From contig VHCW01000032.1 of NCBI GenBank assembly GCA_016871575.1, positions 1 to 45,788 on the forward strand: a stretch of DNA of 45,788 nt. Direction: 5' to 3'. The translations under genes were made by a program, and so were the position numbers. Below are positions 34,467 through 42,975 of the stretch, piece after piece. The notes beneath the pieces were generated by a model. That model saw nothing but the letters and a program-made list of their open reading frames with translations, did no database searches and was not told the origin of the DNA. The stretch is from Verrucomicrobiota bacterium (GTDB lineage Bacteria; Verrucomicrobiota; Verrucomicrobiia; Palsa-1439). Every line of letters starts with the position of its first letter. Position 1 is the first letter of the stretch.

Positions 34467-35220
34467 TGGCATTCTCCTGTAATGAGGGTGAACCGGTGGG
34501 TTCCGTCTGGAGATGGGCGCGGCGGATGACAAGCTTGTACCAGAGTTGCATCAGGTGCACGGCAACCCGGCAAAGCCGGCGAAACTGGAAGAACTGGCTT
34601 TTCCCGTACACGCGGTGCCAGTGGCACACTGGCACCTCGACAAACCGGCAACCGGCGTCCTGGAATTTCTTCACCATCTCCAGGCAGATGACGCCCGTGT
34701 CCGATTCCAGCGGGACGGACTCCAGTACCTGTCGCCGGATGAGCCGGAAATCGCAGTCCACGTCGCGCAACCGAAACCCAAACGCCAGGCGGACGGCATA
34801 GTGGTACAACCGGCCAATGATGGCCCGGTGGAACGGGTCGCTGCGGAAGATTTTGTAGCCGTTGACAACATCCACGTTCTCGCGCACGGCGCGCACCAAC
34901 CGGAGCAATTCACGCGGGTTGTACTGGCCGTCGCCGTCGGTGTAGAAGACCCATTCCTTGCGGGCGTTCGCGAAGCCGGTTCGCAGCGCCGCGCCGTAGC
35001 CGCGGTTGCGGTCGTGATGGATGACGCGCAGGCGCGGATGGCGGTACGCCAACTCGTTGAGGATTTTGGCCGTGTGGTCGGTGCTGCCGTCGTTGACGAC
35101 AAGGACTTCGTAATTGGGCGTGATTTGCGAAAGAGTCTGCATGGCCGTGATGACGAGATCGCCGATGGTGCCGGCGTCGTTGTAGGCCGGGAAAAAGGCG
35201 GTGATGGAGTGCGGGATCAT
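34459..35220 (-). CDS. glycosyltransferase family 2 (DPM1/DPG-like)
   Basis: A 253-residue cytoplasmic GT-A enzyme. The N-terminus SITAFFPAYNDAGTIG and VVNDGSTDHTAKIL form the nucleotide-binding part, and the metal-binding DGDGQYNP (about residue 100) corresponds to the DxD motif. The arrangement, without membrane helices, resembles dolichyl-phosphate mannose or undecaprenyl-phosphate sugar synthases, which would charge a lipid carrier for the GT-C enzyme at the end of the operon. The ATG at 35220 overlaps the methyltransferase stop (ATGA). The frame is open upstream but is the shadow of the methyltransferase gene. Confidence 0.88.
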   Translation of the reverse strand: MIPHSITAFFPAYNDAGTIGDLVITAMQTLSQITPNYEVLVVNDGSTDHTAKILNELAYRHPRLRVIHHDRNRGYGAALRTGFANARKEWVFYTDGDGQYNPRELLRLVRAVRENVDVVNGYKIFRSDPFHRAIIGRLYHYAVRLAFGFRLRDVDCDFRLIRRQVLESVPLESDTGVICLEMVKKFQDAGCRFVEVPVCHWHRVYGKSQFFQFRRLCRVAVHLMQLWYKLVIRRAHLQTEPTGSPSLQENANV

Positions 35221-35954
35221 GCGGCCTCCTTTTGGGCGAGCGCGAGCACGCTGAGGCCAAACGGCAGCGGCAGGCGCCGCAACCAGACGCCCTCGGCGCG
35301 CAGGCACCACTCCAGCAGCCGGTTCAACCATGGCGGCAACGGACGAACATCGCTGGCCGGTTCGGAGTTGGTGGAGCGTTGCAACAATCGCCAGATGATG
35401 GCGAACGGGAACAGCAGCGCGTTGGCATAGCTCACGCGGACCGGCCGCAGCCCGGCGGCCTGCAATTTGGCGGACACTTCCTTGCAGGTGTAGCGGTGCT
35501 GGGTGTGGACGGCCAGGTCGTGCGCGCCCCGCAGCCAGTTGTAGGCCGGCAGGCGAACAAACAACCATCCCTTCGGTTGCAGCACGCGGGCCAACTCGCG
35601 AAAGGCATCCCAATCGCTGCCGACTCTGCTGTGACACAACACGTCGAACGTTGTCACGATGCTGAATCGGGCCGCGGCAAAGGGCAGCGATTTCACGTCC
35701 GCCTGCACAAGCCACGGGCAGCCGTGTTGCGCCGCCAACTGCAACGCCAGCGGATGCATGTCCACCCCGCAGGCGCGCCCCAATTGCGTCAGCCACTCCA
35801 GATTGCCGCCGGTTCCGCAGCCGGCGTCGAGCACGATTCCATGCGCTGGTGCCGGCAATCGTTTGAGCCAGTCGGCGGCGATGGCGGTCATGCCGGTGTA
35901 CCACCAGTGCGTGTGTTCCGAGCGGGCCATGTTATGGAATTCGGATGTGTTCAA
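35217..35954 (-). CDS. class I SAM-dependent methyltransferase
   Basis: A 245-residue methyltransferase. Motif I LDAGCGTGGNLEWL (about residues 42-55) binds SAM, with the acidic GVDMHP of strand two and a QADVKSLPF at motif III. The N-terminal EFHNMARSEHTHWWY is typical of sugar or small-metabolite methyltransferases in glycan clusters and supports the TTG start at 35954, four bases after the preceding stop; an internal ATG at 35930 would remove it. The C-terminal 60 residues contain a hydrophobic stretch (ALLFPFAIIWRLL) that may touch the membrane. The acceptor is unknown, probably the sugar of the same operon. Confidence 0.85.
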   Translation of the reverse strand: MNTSEFHNMARSEHTHWWYTGMTAIAADWLKRLPAPAHGIVLDAGCGTGGNLEWLTQLGRACGVDMHPLALQLAAQHGCPWLVQADVKSLPFAAARFSIVTTFDVLCHSRVGSDWDAFRELARVLQPKGWLFVRLPAYNWLRGAHDLAVHTQHRYTCKEVSAKLQAAGLRPVRVSYANALLFPFAIIWRLLQRSTNSEPASDVRPLPPWLNRLLEWCLRAEGVWLRRLPLPFGLSVLALAQKEAA

Positions 35955-35958
35955 ATGC

Positions 35959-37836
35959 TCACCGAAGGTTCAAGTTCCGGGGGTTGCTTTCGGACGGGAT
36001 CATCGCGGCGATCTGTTGGACGACCTGCTGGATCTCCGGGTTTGCCGGCGACAGGGCGGCGGCGATCTCATTATGTTTTCGGGCGGCGTCGTAGTCGCGG
36101 CGTTTGGCGTGGAGTTCCGCGAGGCAAAGATGCGCCCGCACATGCGTGGGGCGGATGGCGACCGCTTGCTTGAACGATTCGATGCTGCTGTCAAACTCGC
36201 CAAGCCCGACGTACGACACTCCCATGTTGAAATGCAGCTCCTCGTAGAATTGCGCGTAACGAAGGCCGATCTGGGACGTGACAAGGGCTTCCTGGTGTTT
36301 GCCGGCGCGGTTGAGCAGCGTGGCGAGGTTCTGATAGGCCCTGACCGACGACGGCTCAACCTGAAGCGCCTTTCGGAAACAGGCGATGCCCTCTTCCGGT
36401 TTCCCGTGCTCACAGTAGGCCACGCCGAGATTGATCAGGGGACGCGACTTGTTCGGGCTTTTGGCGGCCACATCATTCCACATGGTAATTTCGGAGCGCC
36501 ACACTTCGTTCCGCGCCACCGTGGCAACGCTCAAGGCGGCAATCCAACCGGCGAGGATCACCGGCACGACAAATCCAAAGCCCCGCACACCGGCCAAGCG
36601 GGTCCGCAGCAGATCAACGCCGCAAACCATCGCCGCGAACGCGCCGATGGTGGCGAGGTAGCAGCGGTGTTCGCACAGCAGATCGGGCAGGGGAACCACG
36701 CTGGAGGAGATCGCCAGCGTCGTGAAGTACCAGATCACGGAAACGAAGATCAACGAAACGCGCACGTCCGTCCGCCGCCGGAAATACCAGAGCCAGGAAC
36801 CGCCAACGAGCGCGAGGATGATCGCGATGGAGATCAAGACGCGCGCTTGCAGCAAGGAGGTCGAAAGCTCGTACTCCCAATCCAGGTTGAGTCCCGCTGG
36901 GAAGATGATCAGCCGCAGATAGGCCAGCACCACGCTCAGTTGGGTCAGGGCGTAATGGAACGGCGGATAGTTGTACGGGTTGACGATGTTGACCGCGCCG
37001 ACCAAGCTCAAACTGCCGCCGCTTTGGGCGTGCGAGGTCAAGGCAAGGAGCAGGGGGATGACCGGCAGACAGAGCAACTGCGGCAATGCGCGTTTGCCGG
37101 CGATTTTCAGCGGCGTGCCCCTCACCAGCCAGTCCAGCGCCACCAGCAGGAAGGGCGCGGTGAACACTTCCTCCTTGGACAACATCCCGAGCAGCAATGC
37201 GGCGACCGAGCCGGTCTTCAGCAGCCATCGGTTTTTTTGATGGGTTGCGGCGATGGCCAGAAAGTGCGTCAGGATGGTCAACAGATAGAAAAAAGCTCCC
37301 AGTGACGTGAACCGTTGCACAATGTAGGTGACCGACTCGGTCTGGAGCGGATGCGCCAAAAACAACAACGCGGAACCGAGCGCGATGAATCCCGCTGAGA
37401 ATTCCGTGAGATTGCCGCGCTTCGGCGATGTGCGAAGGAGATAAAAGAGAACCTGGAACAACAGGACGGCGTTCAGGCAATGGATGGCGATGTTGACCGC
37501 CCGGTAGCCGCGCGGACGCATTCCGTCAGCGGCGTAGTTGAGGTGGAACGTGAGGTAGGAGACCGGCCGCAAAATGAAGTTGGTGGAAAGATCGGGGTCC
37601 AAGCCCATGTTCTTGCTCGCCGTGGCGAACGTTGAGAAATCCCGCATGAACGCAAAACTGCGGGCATCTTTTACCAGGGGATTGTCAACCAGATAGATAT
37701 GGTCATCGAAGACAAAGGGAAACGACAAGGTGTATCCATACAGCAATGCGCCGCCTCCCAAAAGGATCGCGCAGGCAATCCAACGGAATCGGGAGATGGT
37801 CGTCCGGGCACCGGCGATGTCGCCACATGTTCCCAT
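35959..37836 (-). CDS. membrane glycosyltransferase-like protein with TPR tail
   Basis: A 625-residue protein with an N-terminal GT-C-like membrane region of about ten helices (residues 15-440) and four TPR repeats (about 455-595; e.g. PEEGIACFRKALQVEPSS, FDSSIESFKQAVAIRPTH). The first periplasmic loop holds FVFDDHIYLVDN, the acidic pair used by protein O-mannosyltransferases and the TMTC family. It may glycosylate secreted proteins or move sugars from a lipid carrier, with the TPR repeats binding the partner. It is the first gene of the six-gene glycan set. A palindrome identical in its arms to one before the response regulator lies 39-56 bases upstream. Confidence 0.8.
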   Translation of the reverse strand: MGTCGDIAGARTTISRFRWIACAILLGGGALLYGYTLSFPFVFDDHIYLVDNPLVKDARSFAFMRDFSTFATASKNMGLDPDLSTNFILRPVSYLTFHLNYAADGMRPRGYRAVNIAIHCLNAVLLFQVLFYLLRTSPKRGNLTEFSAGFIALGSALLFLAHPLQTESVTYIVQRFTSLGAFFYLLTILTHFLAIAATHQKNRWLLKTGSVAALLLGMLSKEEVFTAPFLLVALDWLVRGTPLKIAGKRALPQLLCLPVIPLLLALTSHAQSGGSLSLVGAVNIVNPYNYPPFHYALTQLSVVLAYLRLIIFPAGLNLDWEYELSTSLLQARVLISIAIILALVGGSWLWYFRRRTDVRVSLIFVSVIWYFTTLAISSSVVPLPDLLCEHRCYLATIGAFAAMVCGVDLLRTRLAGVRGFGFVVPVILAGWIAALSVATVARNEVWRSEITMWNDVAAKSPNKSRPLINLGVAYCEHGKPEEGIACFRKALQVEPSSVRAYQNLATLLNRAGKHQEALVTSQIGLRYAQFYEELHFNMGVSYVGLGEFDSSIESFKQAVAIRPTHVRAHLCLAELHAKRRDYDAARKHNEIAAALSPANPEIQQVVQQIAAMIPSESNPRNLNLR

Positions 37837-37874
37837 ACCGGCAACACCATATGGATTCAGGATGGGGTCAGCCA

Positions 37875-37892
37875 GTCGGTAAAATTACCGAC
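37875..37892 (-). promoter_or_regulatory. 18-bp dyad before the glycan operon (copy 1)
   Basis: GTCGGTA-AAAT-TACCGAC on the plus strand, a perfect 7-4-7 dyad in the 68-base gap between the response-regulator stop and the TPR gene. The flanks CA before and AAC after are shared with the second copy at 38580, so 19 fixed bases match. If CATATG at 37853-37848 is the -10 box, the dyad is centred at about -42, the classical position for LuxR/NarL-type activators. The -10 is weak, so this placement is an inference. Confidence 0.6.
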
Positions 37893-37904
37893 AACCATGT
37901 GCTG

Positions 37905-38552
37905 CTACAGCGTCTTTTGTCCGAAATAACGCGCGACCGCCTGGGCGCGGGAACGGACGTGGAGTTTGTGGTAGATCCGCTCGATGTGAGTGCGCACCGT
38001 CGCGTAACTGGAGCCGGTGCGGTCGGCAATCTCCTTGTAGAGATAACCTTGCGCGAGGAAGTCGAGCACTTCCTGTTCGCGCGGGGACAGCGTGTCCACC
38101 TCCTGGGCGGAAGGCCGGCTTTTTTGGAAGAGTTGGACGACCTTGCGGGCGATGCCGCTGGTCATCGGCGCGCCGCCGCCATAGACATCGTGGATGGCGT
38201 CAATCAGTTGCGCGGCGCGCACGGGTTTGACGAGGTAACCGACCGCGCCCGCTGACAACGCGTCGAAAATGGAGTCGGCATCCTTATAGACCGTCAGCAT
38301 CAGCACCTGCAATTGCACGGGCTGCTCACAGAGCCGGCGCACGCATTCCACGCCGCTCATGCCGGGAAGGTCAATGTCCATCAAGACCACTCGCGGAGGC
38401 TGCTGCGGGATTCCCACCAGCGCTGCCTCGGCCGAGCCGTATTCGCCCACACAATGGCAGCCGTCGTCGCGCTCGATGATGTTGGCGAGCGTGCCGCGGA
38501 CCTCCGGGTCGTCTTCCACAATGGCAACGGTGATGGGCATTTCTTTTTTCAC
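37905..38552 (-). CDS. NarL/FixJ-type response regulator
   Basis: A 215-residue two-component regulator. The receiver holds the phosphoacceptor D59 in VLMDIDLPG and the conserved Lys in GYLVKPV. The C-terminal GerE-type helix-turn-helix starts LSPREQEVLDFLAQG (about residue 150) and continues KEIADRTGSSYATVRTHIERI. It starts with GTG overlapping the kinase stop (GTGA), with an ATG four codons later as alternative. Its partner is the adjacent kinase. The twin palindromes at 38580 and 37875 have the 18-bp size typical of LuxR/NarL family sites and are likely its targets. Confidence 0.93.
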   Translation of the reverse strand: MKKEMPITVAIVEDDPEVRGTLANIIERDDGCHCVGEYGSAEAALVGIPQQPPRVVLMDIDLPGMSGVECVRRLCEQPVQLQVLMLTVYKDADSIFDALSAGAVGYLVKPVRAAQLIDAIHDVYGGGAPMTSGIARKVVQLFQKSRPSAQEVDTLSPREQEVLDFLAQGYLYKEIADRTGSSYATVRTHIERIYHKLHVRSRAQAVARYFGQKTL

Positions 38553-41110
38553 CGTGCATCCTCCATCCCGGTTGCGTCAGTCGGTATTGCTACCGACAAC
38601 ACCGTGCGCGAGCCGCCGCCCGGCACATTCTCCTGGAGGAGACGGCCGCGAACTTCCAGGAGGCGCGCGCGCAGATTCGTCAACCCGTCGCGCCCGGCCT
38701 CCGGCCCCGACACGGCCTCTGCCGGAAACCCGCGTCCATTGTCCCGGATGGCAAGGGTCAATTCCCGTCCGGCGAGCGTCACGGACAGATGGACCTCGGT
38801 GGCGCCGGCGTGCTTGACGGTGTTGTGGAGCACCTCCTTGACGGCGAGGCAGAGGTGATGGCGCATTCCCGATGAGATGGCCAGCGGCGGCGGATCCGGC
38901 GGCAATTCGAGGCGGCATGCCAGGTTGGCCGCCCCCAAAAACTCCTGCGCAAAATCGGCAATGTAGGAAAGCAAGCTCTCCAGCGTGTCGTTGACCGGGT
39001 TGATGGCCCAGACGATTTCGTTCAGCGACTGGATCATCGCGTGTGCCCGGCGGAAGATGCCATCGAGGTGTTCCCGCAACTGGACCGGGTGCGCTTCGTC
39101 TTGATGCGCCAGTTCGCTGAGCATCGCGACTTCCGTCAAGCCGGCGCCGACTTCATCGTGAATGTCGCGCGCGATGCGGGCCCGTTCGCGCTCCAACACG
39201 TTGGCGTGCTCCAGCGCCAGCAACTCCCGCATTCCTCGTCGGCGGTAGTACAGCCTGACAATGACAATGACCAGCGCCAGCGTGGTGATGGTGGCAACCC
39301 AGATAAACCATGCGGTTTCCCAGAAAAACGGCGGCACGATCAGCGTCAGTGGCGGTGTCGGCTCGCTCCACGCGCTATCGCGGTCGCGGGCCATCACGCG
39401 GAACCGGTACGTGCCGGCCGCCAACCTCGAATAACGCACCGACCGGTCCGTCGAGGCGCGAGACCAGTCCGTGTCGTGACCTTCCAACTGGAACTTGAAA
39501 TGGGCGCGTTCCGGCGCCGTGAATACCGGCGCCGTGAAAAAGATCTCCACCTCGCGCATTCCCATCGGCAACCGCAGGTCGCCGCCCCGCCACGGCATCA
39601 GCCCGTCATTGGCGTGGATCTCCTCCACGTACACTCGCGGCGGATCGGGCGGGCCGGGAATCTTTTTCGGATCCACCACGACGATGCCGTCCATCGTGGG
39701 AAACCACAACCGTCCGCAAACCGTTTTTGCCGCCCGCGCGCCGAGCCGTCCCGTGCATTCCTCGTCGGCCATGCCGGCCTCCAATCCCAACTGGCGCGCC
39801 GCCATGACCGTCTTACGGCCTGCGATGATCTCCTCAAACTCGCTCTTTCGCACCCGCATCAGGCCGCGCCGCGTGCCGATCCACAAGTCGCCGGCGTCGT
39901 CTTCCAGAATCTGCAGGATGACGTCGTCGGCCAGGCCGTTGGCCGTCGTAAACCGGTGGCGCTCCGTCCCGCGCCAGCGCGCCAAGCCGCGGGTTGTGCC
40001 GATCCACAACACGCCTGCCGAATCCTCGTGCAACACAAGGATCGCTCCATCCGGCAGGCCGTCTTTCTGTTGGAAACGTTCCACCCGATTCTCAGGCCGG
40101 AAACAAACCAGCCCGAAATCCTGATACGCCACCCACACAGCGCCCGTCCGGTCCTCCAACAGCGAATGCACCATGTCCAACGGCTTTTCGGCCGACTTCA
40201 TTTCACCCACGCGATAACTGACCGGCACCAATGCGCCCGCGTCGTTCACTTGCATCAACCCTCTCCATGTTCCCACCCAAAGCCGTCCGTTGCGGTCCTC
40301 CAAGAGCGCGCTGATGCCGCGCCCCATCATGCCGCCGCGCTCCTTCAGCCGCACCAAGGAGACGTCGCCATCCGGTCGCCGTCGCCACAATCCATCACCC
40401 TGTGTGCCGATCCATAACGTGCCGTCGCCTCCTCGCAGCAACGACGATACTGTCGTATCGGCCCGCAACGTTCCCACCTGCGCCGGTCGCAATGCGCCCG
40501 GCGCGCCGGCCAATAGTCCCAACCCCGCCAAACCGACGTGGAAACTGGATGGCGAATCCGCCACGAGAGCCGTCACCGATTCGCTGCTGACCGACAACCC
40601 GGAACGGAGTGTTGTGACTCGCTTGCGCCGCAACCGCAACAGGCCGCCGCTCGTGCCGATCCAGACATTGTTCTCTCGGTCCAGCGCGAAGCACCGAGCA
40701 TCACACGGAAACACGCCATCGCGTGGCGTCAAATCGCTCCACGCGCCCGCCTGCCAGCGATATACCCCGTGCATTGTTCCCACCCAGAGCGTGCCGTCTG
40801 CCTCGGTCATCGTCGCTGTTACACTGTCTGCCGTCACCTCTGTCGGGAGATTGGTGACTGCCGCGCGCGGGGGCTGCGTCAGTTGCCGCGCCGGCATTTT
40901 GGTGAACTGCACGCCATCGAAGCGCAGTAAATAATTGGGCGTGGCACACCACAAATAGCCGTCGCCACCCTGTTCCACCGCAACCACGCGCGACTCCGGT
41001 AAACCATCCTCCACCCCCCACCGACGGATGGTGAAGTTCGACAACAGACTCGTTTCCGCCGCCGCTGTGACGGCGAACAACAAAGCAAACAGTCTGATAA
41101 CGAGGCTCAC
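38549..41110 (-). CDS. propeller-type sensor histidine kinase (two-component regulator propeller, HisKA_3)
   Basis: An 853-residue membrane sensor. After a signal peptide (about residues 1-18) come many repeats of the LWVGTxxGLxR type (about 30-450) that form two beta-propellers, then a Y_Y_Y-like Ig domain (about 500-595), a single membrane helix near 610 (VATITTLALVIVIVRLYY), a HisKA_3 dimerisation box RIARDIHDEVGAG with the phosphoacceptor His near 648, and a HATPase with the ATP-binding DNGRGFP near 793. This layout is like the glycan-sensing hybrid regulators of Bacteroidetes and Verrucomicrobia, but here kinase and regulator are separate. The start is a GTG at 41110, at the predicted transcript start, with no ribosome binding site. 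It senses an unknown extracellular ligand, plausibly a carbohydrate. Confidence 0.9.
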   Translation of the reverse strand: MSLVIRLFALLFAVTAAAETSLLSNFTIRRWGVEDGLPESRVVAVEQGGDGYLWCATPNYLLRFDGVQFTKMPARQLTQPPRAAVTNLPTEVTADSVTATMTEADGTLWVGTMHGVYRWQAGAWSDLTPRDGVFPCDARCFALDRENNVWIGTSGGLLRLRRKRVTTLRSGLSVSSESVTALVADSPSSFHVGLAGLGLLAGAPGALRPAQVGTLRADTTVSSLLRGGDGTLWIGTQGDGLWRRRPDGDVSLVRLKERGGMMGRGISALLEDRNGRLWVGTWRGLMQVNDAGALVPVSYRVGEMKSAEKPLDMVHSLLEDRTGAVWVAYQDFGLVCFRPENRVERFQQKDGLPDGAILVLHEDSAGVLWIGTTRGLARWRGTERHRFTTANGLADDVILQILEDDAGDLWIGTRRGLMRVRKSEFEEIIAGRKTVMAARQLGLEAGMADEECTGRLGARAAKTVCGRLWFPTMDGIVVVDPKKIPGPPDPPRVYVEEIHANDGLMPWRGGDLRLPMGMREVEIFFTAPVFTAPERAHFKFQLEGHDTDWSRASTDRSVRYSRLAAGTYRFRVMARDRDSAWSEPTPPLTLIVPPFFWETAWFIWVATITTLALVIVIVRLYYRRRGMRELLALEHANVLERERARIARDIHDEVGAGLTEVAMLSELAHQDEAHPVQLREHLDGIFRRAHAMIQSLNEIVWAINPVNDTLESLLSYIADFAQEFLGAANLACRLELPPDPPPLAISSGMRHHLCLAVKEVLHNTVKHAGATEVHLSVTLAGRELTLAIRDNGRGFPAEAVSGPEAGRDGLTNLRARLLEVRGRLLQENVPGGGSRTVLSVAIPTDATGMEDAR
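38580..38597 (-). promoter_or_regulatory. 18-bp dyad before the response regulator (copy 2)
   Basis: GTCGGTA-TTGC-TACCGAC on the plus strand, inside the last codons of the kinase gene and about 28 bases before the regulator's GTG. The arms and flanks are identical to copy 1 at 37875. On the minus-strand RNA it would read as a 7-bp hairpin with a GCAA tetraloop, so an RNA role is a second possibility. Confidence 0.6.
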
Positions 41111-41116
41111 GCTGCG

Positions 41117-41145
41117 AGACTAAGACCTGTTGGCCACCGGTGCAA
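41117..41145 (-). promoter_or_regulatory. predicted promoter of the kinase-regulator-glycan unit
   Basis: On the minus strand TTGCAC (41145-41140), a 17-base spacer and TAGTCT (41122-41117). Transcription would begin at about 41110, the first base of the GTG start codon, so the message is predicted to be leaderless. Confidence 0.45.
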
Positions 41146-41191
41146 GAGCAGACTGGCGCGACGGCAACGCGGGTGGTACTCTGGCCGCATC

Positions 41192-42187
41192 ATGAAACGA
41201 CTTGGTGTTTGCATTGCGGGACTCGACGGCGCCGTCGCCTCCACCATGGTGGCGGGCGCGGCGTTGTTGCGGCGCGGCTTGGTCCAGCCAATCGGGCTGC
41301 TCTCGGAACCGTACACGCAGTCCCACGCGCTGGCTCGCTGGGACGACATCGTCTTCGCCGGTTGGGATCCGCGCAGTGAGACTATCCACGATGCCGCGCT
41401 GCGCCACGGCGTCATCGGCCCCTGCAAACTCAAACCCGTCCGTCGCGACCTGGCCGCGCTCAAGCCCTGGCCCGCCGGCGCCGACCGGATCGCGTCGTTC
41501 CGTCGCGAACACAAACTTGACACGGTCGTCGTGTTGAACCTCCTGCCCACCGCTCAACCCGCGGCGTCGAAACAGTACGCCCGACTCGCCGCAAAGCACG
41601 GTTGCCCGTTCGTGAACTTTACGCCGAATGACTGTGGCGAGCGCGCGCTCCGCGACGTGCCGTTCGCCGGGCGCGATGGCAAGACGGGACAGACGTGGTT
41701 GAAATCAGTGCTGGCACCGGCGTTGCGGGACCGCGGGTTGCGCGTCGCCGGCTGGTTTTCGACCAACCTGCTCGGCAACGAGGACGGCAAGGTCGTCGGC
41801 CACCCCCAACTCGGCGAGGCGAAGATTCGCGACAAATCGAAACTGCTCGGCGAGATGCTCGGCTACGAGCCGGTTCACACTGTCCGCATCGAGTATTTCC
41901 CGCCGCGCGGCGACACGAAGGAAAGCTGGGATTACATCGAGGCGGAAGGGTTCCTCGGCCAGCCGGTCCAGTTCCGCATCAGCGCCCGGTACCCCGACTC
42001 GATCCTTGCCGCGCCGATGTGCCTTGATCTTTGCCGGTTCATCGCGCTGGCGGCGCGGCGCGGCGAGCGCGGCAACCAGGCCTGGCTGAGCCTTTACTTC
42101 AAGGCACCATACGGCGGTCCGCCGCACGATTTCTTCCAGCAGGAACAGGCATTGCGCCGTTATCTGGCCGGCGCGGCATCGTCATGA
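41192..42187 (+). CDS. myo-inositol-1-phosphate synthase family protein
   Basis: A 331-residue NAD-dependent enzyme of the inositol-3-phosphate synthase family, converting glucose 6-phosphate to inositol phosphate. Family stretches in order: a Rossmann-like CIAGLDGAVASTMVAG (residues 7-22), FVNFTPND, FAGRDGKTGQTWLKS (lysine and phosphate-binding region) and STNLLGNEDGKVV, then the C-terminal ARYPDSILAAPMCLDLCRF. It is shorter than most relatives. A TACTCT box ends nine bases before the ATG, again hinting at a very short leader. Its stop overlaps the cysD start (ATGA), an unusual pairing that ties inositol synthesis to sulfate activation. A divergent paralogue with altered substrate cannot be excluded. 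Confidence 0.85.
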   Translation: MKRLGVCIAGLDGAVASTMVAGAALLRRGLVQPIGLLSEPYTQSHALARWDDIVFAGWDPRSETIHDAALRHGVIGPCKLKPVRRDLAALKPWPAGADRIASFRREHKLDTVVVLNLLPTAQPAASKQYARLAAKHGCPFVNFTPNDCGERALRDVPFAGRDGKTGQTWLKSVLAPALRDRGLRVAGWFSTNLLGNEDGKVVGHPQLGEAKIRDKSKLLGEMLGYEPVHTVRIEYFPPRGDTKESWDYIEAEGFLGQPVQFRISARYPDSILAAPMCLDLCRFIALAARRGERGNQAWLSLYFKAPYGGPPHDFFQQEQALRRYLAGAASS

Positions 42188-42975
42188 ACCATCTCGACCG
42201 TCTCGAAGAACAGAGCATCTTCATCCTGCGCGAGGCGTTCCACAAGATCGAGCGGCTCGCCATGCTGTGGAGCGCCGGCAAGGACTCGCAGACCATCCTC
42301 TGGCTCGTCCGCAAGGCGTTCTTCGGGCGCGTCCCGTTCCCGGCTGTTTTCATGGAAACCGGTTTCGACATGCCGGAGTTGATCGCCCTGCGCGACCGGC
42401 TCGCGAAGGAGTGGAACCTCAACCTCATCGTCGCCCGCAACAACGTTGAGGGGATGAATCCCTCGAAAGGACGCGTCGTGTGTTGCTCGGCCTTGTTGAA
42501 GGAGAACCTCAAGAAGATCGTCGCCCGTCACAACTTCGGCGGCCTGATCGTCGGCGTCCGTCGCGACGAGGACCCGACCCGCGCGAAGGAGCGGTACTTC
42601 AGCCCGCGCGACGCGCACATGGAGTGGCACGTCGAGGACCAGCCGCCGGAACTCTGGGACCAGTTCAACACCGACCTCGCCGGCAGCGTGCATTTGCGCG
42701 TCCATCCGCTGTTGCATTGGACGGAATCGGACATCTGGGAGTACGCCGAGCGCGAGCAGATTCCGATGGCGCAACTTTACTTCGCCCGCCACGGGAAACG
42801 GCACCGCTCGCTCGGCTGCGTGCCCTGCACGTCGGCGATTGAGTCCGATGCCGACACACCGGCGAAAATCCGCGCCGAACTTCGCGCCACAAAAAAGAGC
42901 GAGCGCAGCGTCCGCGCGCAGGACCAGGAAAGCGAAGACGCCTTCGAGAAGTTGAGACGCGATGGGTATATGTGA
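42184..42975 (+). CDS. cysD: sulfate adenylyltransferase subunit 2 (CysD)
   Basis: A 263-residue ATP pyrophosphatase that forms APS from ATP and sulfate with the GTPase CysN. The PP-loop SAGKDS is at residues 30-35; GFDMPE, GVRRDEDPTRAKERYFSPRD and the C-terminal RYHRSLGC-like RHRSLGCVPC are family marks. Length is close to the usual 300. The ATG at 42184 overlaps the inositol-phosphate synthase stop. Downstream a GxxExxY gene separates it from its partner cysNC; without that insert the two would be about 20 bases apart. Together with the sulfotransferase gene the set looks built for sulfation, not only assimilation, since no APS/PAPS reductase is in the window. Confidence 0.93.
   Translation: MNHLDRLEEQSIFILREAFHKIERLAMLWSAGKDSQTILWLVRKAFFGRVPFPAVFMETGFDMPELIALRDRLAKEWNLNLIVARNNVEGMNPSKGRVVCCSALLKENLKKIVARHNFGGLIVGVRRDEDPTRAKERYFSPRDAHMEWHVEDQPPELWDQFNTDLAGSVHLRVHPLLHWTESDIWEYAEREQIPMAQLYFARHGKRHRSLGCVPCTSAIESDADTPAKIRAELRATKKSERSVRAQDQESEDAFEKLRRDGYM

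Noticed and set aside
37875-38597. Classical NarL heptamer sites (TACYYMT, 7-2-7)
   Set aside because: The dyads contain TACCGAC but with a four-base spacer and the reverse half-site orientation, so they are not NarL consensus sites; they are reported as sites of an unknown LuxR/NarL-family regulator.
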